A DNA stretch of 41,860 bases from Alphaproteobacteria bacterium (GTDB taxonomy: Bacteria; Pseudomonadota; Alphaproteobacteria; UBA2966): positions 1 to 41,860 of the forward strand of contig JAGWAU010000021.1 of NCBI GenBank assembly GCA_021296255.1. The letters run 5' to 3'. Both the position numbers and the translations under genes were made by a program. Shown in pieces: positions 36,158 through 41,860 of the stretch. Position 1 is the stretch's first letter. Every line of letters begins with the position of its first letter. Below the pieces are notes generated by a model, which ran no database searches, was not told where the DNA came from, and saw nothing but the letters and a program-made list of their open reading frames with translations.

Positions 36158-37252
36158 TCAGGCCTGCACGGGGGCGAAGCGCGCTTCGTCGAGCTTGAGG
36201 CGATTGACCGTGCCGTGATTCAGCTCCGGCTTGAAGTCTTTTTCGAGAATGATCGACCCATCGCGGAATGGCAGGGTTTCCTTGAAAAGCTGTTCGCTGT
36301 TCTTGAGGTATCCGTTGTTCTCGGCCGCGTTGTCAATCGTATGGCGCGCCACGCAGGACTCGACGAAACAGCCTACGTCCGACGCGGCACCGTTGCCCAG
36401 CACCGGGGTCATTCCCAGTTCCCGGATGCGGTCGAGGCCTTGCTTGAGCAGATCGACGCCCGTGAGCTTCGAAATCTTGAGCTTGACGAATCCGCAGCCG
36501 TGCATGGCGCCCGCGCGCTCGACGTCGACGATTCCGTATATGGATTCATCCATCATCACGGGCACGTTCGAGACGGCAGCCACCGCGGCATTGCTGTCCC
36601 AGTCCGCCTTGTCGCAGGGTTGCTCGAACAACTGCAGTTCACCATCCGACTCCAGGGACGTTGCGAATTCGATGCCGTCCTCGCGGGAGAATCCCTGGTT
36701 GGCATCGATCCGGATGTTTGCGCGCCCGGCATTGGCCCTCTGAATGATCTCGAGACGATCGAGGTCGGCCGCGGGCTCCCAACCGACCTTGACCTTGAGG
36801 GTTCGATGCCCTTTCTCGATGAGCCTGTCGACTTCGTTGGGAATCTTGTCCAGTACCTTGGTATTGACGGCGCCGAGGATGGGCACCTCGGTCGGCTCGC
36901 CCGGCAGATCGAACAAGGGGTTCTCCTCCATCATCTCGATCGCGACCTGCAAGGCGCTGACGGCATGCGCATCGCTGAACCGGTAAGGATCGAGACTGGT
37001 CTTGGCTTCCCCGGTTTCCATTCCGACGATGCGTTCGCCGTGCTCGAGGCAGAACTTCCAGCCGCCGTCGCACGTTTCGTGTGTGTACCCCGGGAGGATC
37101 GTGGCATCTCCCACACCGGCGCGACCGTCTTCGTCATGTATCTCGCAGACAATGGTATCGATCGTCTTGAGCCCGTCCGGCTGGAGTTTGGTGACGTAGG
37201 GAACGTGCAGGGGAATTTCGACCCGATAGAGGGCGAGATCGTGAATTTTCAT
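36158..37252 (-). CDS. Enolase-superfamily enzyme, muconate-lactonizing type (copy 2)
   Basis: Paralogue of the gene at 35027-36121 with the same length (364 residues) and the same landmarks: TLKVKVGW for K-x-K, IRIDANQGF, LFEQPC, MDESIYG, FVKLKISKLTG and LGNGAASDVGCFVESCVARH. Identity looks near 40% by eye, so this is an old duplication and both are probably functional with different substrates. ATG at 37252 has ACGGAG upstream; a longer frame to 37279 is open. It is the first gene of the minus-strand operon (copy 2, copy 1, SDR, amidase), behind the promoter at 37363-37390. The two copies might also form a mixed oligomer. Confidence 0.87.
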   Translation of the reverse strand: MKIHDLALYRVEIPLHVPYVTKLQPDGLKTIDTIVCEIHDEDGRAGVGDATILPGYTHETCDGGWKFCLEHGERIVGMETGEAKTSLDPYRFSDAHAVSALQVAIEMMEENPLFDLPGEPTEVPILGAVNTKVLDKIPNEVDRLIEKGHRTLKVKVGWEPAADLDRLEIIQRANAGRANIRIDANQGFSREDGIEFATSLESDGELQLFEQPCDKADWDSNAAVAAVSNVPVMMDESIYGIVDVERAGAMHGCGFVKLKISKLTGVDLLKQGLDRIRELGMTPVLGNGAASDVGCFVESCVARHTIDNAAENNGYLKNSEQLFKETLPFRDGSIILEKDFKPELNHGTVNRLKLDEARFAPVQA

Positions 37253-37362
37253 GGCTCCGTCCTCGAGGCGGCATGTCATGCTGCTGACCGTCGTCCTTCA
37301 TAGCACGCCGGTCCGCTTCGGGCCACTTGGACCGCGCGGCTCTACGGCGTCGGCGGATCGCC

Positions 37363-37390
37363 AATATAACGACGCGCGACTTTTTGTCGT
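37363..37390 (-). promoter_or_regulatory. Predicted promoter of the enolase-superfamily/amidase operon
   Basis: On the minus strand ACGACA (37390-37385) and TATATT (37368-37363) are spaced by 16 bases; the -10 matches five of six consensus bases and the -35 four. ACGAC and GTCGT arms in and beside the spacer make an imperfect inverted repeat that could serve as an operator for both this operon and the divergent dioxygenase gene. The leader would be about 100 bases. Confidence 0.45.
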
Positions 37391-37502
37391 GTAACGTATC
37401 GCTTGAACGCGATCCAAGTGCTGAACTAACGTCTGGGAAGAAGTGAAGCGGATGGGGTCCGCCGCGACCCCGAGCACGTCCGGAGAGGTGTCGAAGGGAA
37501 GG

Positions 37503-38378
37503 ATGGCTGTCGAGATTTTGCCAACGGGTGCGGCTCTTGGCGCTGAAATTCGGGGGCTGGACTTGCGTCGAGGTCTCGATCCCGACTCGATCGAAGTCGT
37601 CAAGCAGACTTGGCGAGACCACTTGGTGCTGTTGATCCGCGATCAAGACATCTCGGACGCCGATCTCGTGCGATTCAGTAGGTATTTTGGAGAACCCCGT
37701 CTGGCGCCGCTCGGCGAAGCACGGATGAAAGGCCGCTCTCGGTCGCCCGAGGGCTATCCCGAAGTAGCGATCATCTCGAACGTGACGAAAGATGGTATTC
37801 CCATCGGCAGTCTCGGGAACGGTGAGGCGATCTGGCATACCGACATGTCCTATCTCGAAGAGCCGATTATGGGGGCCATCCTGTACGCCCTGGAGGTTCC
37901 TCCCTCCGGCGGCGATACCGGTTTCGCCAACATGTATCTCGCGTACGAGACGCTGCCGGATGAATTGCGCTCAAAGCTCGAGGACAGCGTCTGTGTGCAC
38001 GATCACAGCCTGAATAGTGCAGGATTCCTGCGCCGGGGCTACGAGGAAGTGACGGACGTGACCCAGACGCCGGGAGCTCGACATCCGCTGTTCCGGACGC
38101 ATCCGGAAACCGGACGTCACGCCCTGTTTCTGGGGCGCCGGCGGAACGCGTACGTTCCGGGACTCCCCGTGGAAGAGAGCGACGCCTTGTTGGATGCCGT
38201 TTGGGCCCATGCGACCCAGAGCGCCTTCACCTGGCACCATCGATGGCAGGTGGGCGACCTCCTGATCTGGGATAATCGCGCGGTTCTGCACCGGCGGGAC
38301 GCCTTCGACAACGACGACCGTCGTGTCATGCACCGCACGCAGATTGAAGGGGATCGTCCTTACTACAAGCGGGCGTGA
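37503..38378 (+). CDS. TauD/TfdA family Fe(II)/2-oxoglutarate dioxygenase
   Basis: Non-heme iron enzyme that hydroxylates its substrate while decarboxylating 2-oxoglutarate; family members release sulfite from taurine or cleave ether herbicides. The metal triad is H112, D114 (IWHTDMSY) and H263 (WDNRAVLH), and the 2-oxoglutarate arginine is R274 or R278 in DRRVMHRTQIEGD. The N-terminal ILPTGAALGAEIRGLDL is characteristic. ATG at 37503 gives 291 residues; the frame is open back to 37443. It diverges from the enolase-superfamily operon across a 250-base gap and may share its regulation. The substrate is unknown; no taurine or sulfonate transporter is in view. Confidence 0.88.
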   Translation: MAVEILPTGAALGAEIRGLDLRRGLDPDSIEVVKQTWRDHLVLLIRDQDISDADLVRFSRYFGEPRLAPLGEARMKGRSRSPEGYPEVAIISNVTKDGIPIGSLGNGEAIWHTDMSYLEEPIMGAILYALEVPPSGGDTGFANMYLAYETLPDELRSKLEDSVCVHDHSLNSAGFLRRGYEEVTDVTQTPGARHPLFRTHPETGRHALFLGRRRNAYVPGLPVEESDALLDAVWAHATQSAFTWHHRWQVGDLLIWDNRAVLHRRDAFDNDDRRVMHRTQIEGDRPYYKRA

Positions 38379-38432
38379 CCCATCGCGCGTCGTCACCTCC
38401 CGTTTCCCCCTGAAGTCGTGTACATCTCGGAA

Positions 38433-39512
38433 ATGACGGCTACCGCGACCGCAGGTTCCGATGCCCGGGCGGCTATCGTGCGTCCCGTGGCGATCTGGCT
38501 TCTCGTCTGCACCGTGTTGGTTCTCCTGACGGTCGTCGTGGGAGGCTTGACCCGGCTCACCCATTCGGGTCTGTCGATGGTTGAATGGCGGCCGGTTACG
38601 GGATGGCTGCCGCCTCTCGACGAGGCCGCGTGGGGTGCCGCGTTTGAGAACTACAAGCGGTTTCCCGAATACCAGAAGCTCAATCAGGGAATGTCGCTCG
38701 GCGAGTTCAAATCGATTTTCTGGTTTGAGTACCTTCATCGGTTGCTGGGCCGGACGATCGGGGTCGTCTTTCTTCTACCTTTCCTGTGGTTTCTGTATGT
38801 GCGTCGCATCGGTTCCAAAACCGCCTGCCGGTTGGCGGTGATTTTCTGTCTCGGCGCGGTGCAGGGAGTCGTGGGGTGGTGGATGGTCCGGAGCGGCCTG
38901 GTGGATCAGCCCGATGTCAGCCACTACCGGCTCGCGGTCCATCTGGGTTTGGCGGTGGTCATCTTCGGCCTGCTGCTGTGGGCGGCACTGACATCGCTGC
39001 TTGGTGATGATCGCGATGACGGTCCCGTATGGCGACATCATCGCGGTGCCATGGTCTGTCTGGCGGCGGTCTTTGCAACGATTCTGTCCGGGGCCTTGGT
39101 CGCGGGTCTCGACGCCGGATTCGCTTACAACACCTTTCCGACCATGAATGGCATGTGGATCCCGGAAGGGATACTGGCCGGGATACCCTGGTACACGAAC
39201 TTCACCGAGAACACGATCACCGTGCAGTTCGGTCATCGATGGCTCGCCATCTCGACGGCTGCCGCCATTCTCATTCTGTGGTGGCGAGAGCTCTTCCGCG
39301 CGCATGGCGGGTTCCCCCGAATGGCGCTACACGCCATGGCCGCTGCGGTTCTCCTCCAGACCGCCCTCGGCGTCGCGACCGTGGTGCTGGTTGTCCCAGT
39401 GCCCGTCGCGGCCGCGCATCAGGCAGGCGCCATGATATTGTTTGGTGCAATGGTTACCGCAGCATTCGCGCTTCGGCGTTCCACGGGCCGGAGGTCGGGG
39501 GTCGACACATGA
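38433..39512 (+). CDS. ctaA: Heme A synthase (COX15/CtaA)
   Basis: Inner-membrane enzyme that oxidises the C8 methyl of heme O to make heme A for cytochrome aa3 oxidase. Eight membrane helices are visible, with the four heme-ligand histidines in WFEYLHRLLGR, YRLAVHLGLA, VQFGHRWLAI and VAAAHQAGAM. The long GLTRLTHSGLSMVEWRPVTG segment and NTFPTMNGMWIP loop mark the alphaproteobacterial/mitochondrial COX15 type. ATG at 38433 gives about 359 residues; a GTG at 38418 would add five. Its stop overlaps the cutA start (ATGA). No other cytochrome oxidase genes are in the window. Confidence 0.94.
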   Translation: MTATATAGSDARAAIVRPVAIWLLVCTVLVLLTVVVGGLTRLTHSGLSMVEWRPVTGWLPPLDEAAWGAAFENYKRFPEYQKLNQGMSLGEFKSIFWFEYLHRLLGRTIGVVFLLPFLWFLYVRRIGSKTACRLAVIFCLGAVQGVVGWWMVRSGLVDQPDVSHYRLAVHLGLAVVIFGLLLWAALTSLLGDDRDDGPVWRHHRGAMVCLAAVFATILSGALVAGLDAGFAYNTFPTMNGMWIPEGILAGIPWYTNFTENTITVQFGHRWLAISTAAAILILWWRELFRAHGGFPRMALHAMAAAVLLQTALGVATVVLVVPVPVAAAHQAGAMILFGAMVTAAFALRRSTGRRSGVDT

Positions 39513-39835
39513 CGTTCTGTTCCGTCTACATCACGGCATCCGACAAGGACGAAGCCGTGGGGATTGGAAAGGCGCTGGTCGAGGAGCGTCTCGCCGCCTG
39601 CGCCAACGTGATTGATGGCGTGCGGTCGTTGTATTGGTGGGACGGTGAGGTACAGGATGATCCCGAAGTCGTGGTGATTCTGAAGTCCCGTACCGAGCTG
39701 ATGGAGGCTCTTACGAGTCGGGTCAAGGAACTCCATTCCTATGATGTCCCTTGTGTCGTTTCGTGGCCGATCCTGGACGGAAACGCCGACTACCTGAGTT
39801 GGCTTGGCGCGGAGACGGACACTACACCGAGGTGA
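39509..39835 (+). CDS. cutA: Divalent-cation tolerance protein CutA
   Basis: Small trimeric ferredoxin-like protein, 108 residues, linked to copper tolerance in E. coli though its exact role is unsettled. The family pattern is complete: VYITASDKDEAVGIGKALVE, ERLAACANVIDGVRSLYWWD, VVVILKSRTELMEAL and the C-terminal HSYDVPCVVSWPILDGNADYLSW. ATG at 39509 overlaps the ctaA stop by 4 bases, so it is translated with ctaA. A link between heme A/copper oxidase assembly and metal handling is suggestive but not shown. Confidence 0.93.
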   Translation: MTFCSVYITASDKDEAVGIGKALVEERLAACANVIDGVRSLYWWDGEVQDDPEVVVILKSRTELMEALTSRVKELHSYDVPCVVSWPILDGNADYLSWLGAETDTTPR

Positions 39836-40035
39836 CGCGGGGCTCGATCACGTTCACGTCGGTCTTCCCGGGCTCGGCTCACGCGTTACCATGCTGACGG
39901 GATTTGCCTGCCGGATGCCCCCGCGAGCACCGACTCGAGCGTGCGGTGCGCTCTGGCTCGTGCGCGCCTCGTGTGCCATCATGCGCGCTCGTTGACCCGG
40001 CGGTCCCCGGGGCGACCCACATGGGAGAGAGCGAC

Positions 40036-41367
40036 ATGTCTTCGACGGCCGATACCACCAGTTCGCAGCAGGACCTTTGGATGCGGGCCCTGGATACCAT
40101 GCCGGGCGGGATTTCACACCCCAATCGGCGCAAGAACGGTGACCCCGTCTATATCAGGCGCGCCAAGGGTTCCCGCATGTGGGACGTGGAAGGCAATGAG
40201 TACATCGACTACTCGATGGGAAGCGCTTCGCTGCTCCTCGGTCATGCCCACCCCGACGTCGTTAAGGCCATTCAGGAACAGGCGCCCCATGGCACCTACA
40301 CGGCCAGCTGTCATGCACTGGAGGTCGAGTGGGCAGGCATGGTCCAGGAATTGATGCCGTCGGCGGAGCGCGTTCGCTTCGTGGCATCGGGGTCGGAGTC
40401 CACATTGTTGGCGGCACGCGTCGCGCGCGCCTATACGGGCATGGCCAAGATCGTCCGTTTCCAGAACCACTACAACGGGTGGAGCGACATCACCATCACG
40501 GGATCGGAAGCGCCTTACGACGAGGCGCCGGGGGCGGGTGTGGTGCCGGGGGCGGCGGAGTCGATCATCGTGTTGCCCACCGATCCCACCAAGGTGGAGG
40601 AGACATTGAAGTCCAATGACGACATCGCCGCCGTCATGCTCGAAGCCTCCGGCGCGAACTGGGGATCGGTTCCCCTGCCGGCCAATTTCCTTCAGGAGAT
40701 TCGGGATCTGACGGACAAGTATGGCGTCGTTCTCATCTTCGACGAAGTGATCACGGGGTTCCGGTGGAGTCCGGGCGGCGTTCAGGGTCTCACCGGCATC
40801 GTTCCCGACATGACCTGCATGGCCAAGATCGTCACCGGAGGGAATCCGGGAGGTGCCCTCGGCGGCAAGGCCGATATCATGGAGGTGCTCAATCCGCGCA
40901 CGACCACCCACGCCGAACGCAAGGTCGTCCACAAGGGCACGTTCAACGGCGCGCCCCTCGTCGCCGCGCCGGCCGTCGCCACGCTCAAGATCGTCAAGAC
41001 GGGCGAGCCGCACAAGCACGCCGATGCCATCGCCGAGAAGATACGCGAGGGTATCCGCGCCATCCTCGAGGAGCGCCAGGTTCCGGGCGCGGCATACGGC
41101 GAGTCGTCGACCTTTCACATCCATTTCGGCAATACGCCGTCCCGGGATTCCGTAGAGGGACTGACGCCCGAGGAGATCCGGGGGATCCCGTCGTCGACGG
41201 TGCTCGCCTACCAGCAGGCCTTGCTCGAGCGCGGCATCAACAACATGTCCCACTTGGGCGGCATCACCTCCTCCGCGCACACGGATGAAGACGTCGAAAT
41301 TACCCTGCGGGCGATCGAGGGCACGATCGAGCAGTTGATGTCCGATGGCGTCATCGGCCGGGGATAG
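40036..41367 (+). CDS. Class III aminotransferase, glutamate-1-semialdehyde aminomutase-like
   Basis: PLP enzyme of fold type I, subgroup III. The PLP lysine is K264 in CMAKIVTGGNPGGALGG, the pyridine-nitrogen aspartate is D236 in IFDEVITGFRW, and the phosphate-binding ASGSESTLLAARVAR segment is near 118. The protein resembles HemL (glutamate-1-semialdehyde 2,1-aminomutase) but differs in spacing and in the loop AKIVTGGN, where HemL has GKVIGGG, and alphaproteobacteria mostly make aminolevulinate by HemA (Shemin) instead, so another omega-amino substrate is likely. ATG at 40036 follows GGAGAGAG; an ATG at 40021 and a frame back to 39904 are open. Length 443. A 200-base gap separates it from cutA. 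Confidence 0.88.
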   Translation: MSSTADTTSSQQDLWMRALDTMPGGISHPNRRKNGDPVYIRRAKGSRMWDVEGNEYIDYSMGSASLLLGHAHPDVVKAIQEQAPHGTYTASCHALEVEWAGMVQELMPSAERVRFVASGSESTLLAARVARAYTGMAKIVRFQNHYNGWSDITITGSEAPYDEAPGAGVVPGAAESIIVLPTDPTKVEETLKSNDDIAAVMLEASGANWGSVPLPANFLQEIRDLTDKYGVVLIFDEVITGFRWSPGGVQGLTGIVPDMTCMAKIVTGGNPGGALGGKADIMEVLNPRTTTHAERKVVHKGTFNGAPLVAAPAVATLKIVKTGEPHKHADAIAEKIREGIRAILEERQVPGAAYGESSTFHIHFGNTPSRDSVEGLTPEEIRGIPSSTVLAYQQALLERGINNMSHLGGITSSAHTDEDVEITLRAIEGTIEQLMSDGVIGRG

Positions 41368-41439
41368 ATTTTACCTGCTCGGAATGGAGGAGACGGCGGG
41401 CTGATCCTCTGGTTAGACACTCGCCGCAACACGCTTGAG

Positions 41440-41456
41440 CCCCGCCGTGCGCGGGG
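41440..41456. terminator. Weak GC-rich hairpin between convergent genes
   Basis: CCCCGC-CGTGC-GCGGGG is a perfect 6 bp stem with a 5-base loop, about 75 bases after the aminotransferase stop and before the convergent DUF488 gene. It is in the right place for a terminator, but there is no T-run on either side. Confidence 0.3.
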
Positions 41457-41564
41457 GTGAACCGCTACGCCGCCGGCTTCGACACCCGACGGGGGTTGAT
41501 GTTTCAACCTGCCTCGGCTCCGACCGTCACCGAGTTCGGCATGTCCGGTACTTGAGGAACGGCG

Positions 41565-41860
41565 TTACAGATGCACTACGTCGAGTTCCATTCTCCATTT
41601 GTCCTGCAGGTACTCGAGGACGAGGCGCCGGTGGCAGTGGTGCGGCGTCTTTTCGGCGCATAGCAGACAGGTGTTCACCAGGAGCGCCGGGTCGACCTTC
41701 TTCTCGATCTCGCGCGCTTCCATGAGGGCCAGAAAGCGGGGCTCGTACTCGGCCCAGGGCAGCCCCTTCTTCTTGTAGTCGTTGAAGAGCCCTTCGTCGG
41801 GCGCGAGTTCCGGCGCGTGCACATAGTGAATTCCGGCGAAGGATTCCAGCAGGTATGCCA
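41565..41860 (-). CDS. DUF488 family protein, partial
   Basis: The frame is open to the right edge and its N-terminus is outside the window. The visible C-terminal 98 residues include YVHAPELAPDEGLFNDYKKK, then LLVNTCLLCAEKTPHHCHRR and LVLEYL. The CLLCAE..PxxCHRxL pattern is the signature of DUF488; its Cys and His residues could bind metal or act in catalysis, but the function is unknown. It is convergent with the aminotransferase gene. The C-terminus WRMELDVVHL is complete, with the stop at 41565-41567. Confidence 0.8.
   Translation of the reverse strand, partial: AYLLESFAGIHYVHAPELAPDEGLFNDYKKKGLPWAEYEPRFLALMEAREIEKKVDPALLVNTCLLCAEKTPHHCHRRLVLEYLQDKWRMELDVVHL

Noticed and set aside
35792..37303. 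A 503-codon open frame on the plus strand
   Set aside because: It is the shadow of the two enolase-superfamily genes; it contains duplicated passages only because the two real genes are paralogues.
41368..41564. Possible tRNA or small RNA in the gap after the aminotransferase
   Set aside because: No cloverleaf, anticodon arm or GGTTCGAxTCC T-arm could be assembled; only a GC-rich hairpin is present.

Overview
The window looks like a piece of an alphaproteobacterial chromosome, GC-rich (about 60% by eye) and gene-dense. The evidence for the class is gene order: rpsF-rpsR-DUF2232-rplI-dnaB-alr-radA-cvpA-purF runs in one direction, diverging from fabD-fabG-acpP-fabF-mltG-yicC-gmk, and a yfgM-like/bamB/der block sits beside guaB and guaA. 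A Rhodospirillales-like lineage would fit, but this is inferred from synteny and protein style, not from a search. No rRNA, tRNA or CRISPR array was seen.

Layout. (1) Positions 1-75 carry two adjacent copies of a 24-25 bp repeat and, on the minus strand, a strong ribosome binding site pointing off the edge. This looks like the end of an IS21-type insertion sequence. (2) 132-12071 (+): ppx/gppA-like phosphatase, rlmE, a small membrane protein, guaB, an RsmB-type methyltransferase, a TPR protein, guaA, an NAD-dependent beta-hydroxyacid dehydrogenase, yfgM-like, bamB and der. Between guaA and the dehydrogenase lies the 43-codon tail of a second, lost copy of that dehydrogenase. (3) 12079-23238 (-): an SDR oxidoreductase, purF, cvpA, radA, alr, dnaB, cfa, rplI, a DUF2232 membrane protein, rpsR and rpsF. 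(4) 23526-29713 (+): fatty-acid synthesis genes, mltG, yicC and gmk. These four blocks are mostly housekeeping: purine synthesis, translation, replication, fatty-acid and wall synthesis, and outer-membrane assembly.

(5) From about 29.7 kb the region becomes accessory. It opens with two decayed fragments: a VapC-like PIN-domain tail and a short piece resembling an Swt1-type HEPN N-terminus. Then comes a tight + strand operon of an iron-containing alcohol dehydrogenase and three genes that together make a nitrile hydratase or thiocyanate hydrolase-type enzyme. Its beta chain is split in two, gene order is betaN-betaC-alpha, and the alpha chain has a cobalt-type CTLCSC centre and a histidine-rich N-terminus. 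Converging on it is a minus-strand operon of two paralogous enolase-superfamily enzymes, an SDR and an amidase-signature hydrolase. Nitrile to amide to acid is the obvious chemical link; the two operons could form a pathway for an unknown nitrile or amide. This is the most interesting part of the window.

(6) 37.5-41.4 kb (+): a TauD-type dioxygenase, heme A synthase (ctaA), cutA and a class III aminotransferase. The window closes with a partial DUF488 gene on the minus strand. Motif positions were counted by eye from translations; promoter and hairpin calls are visual and weak unless stated.
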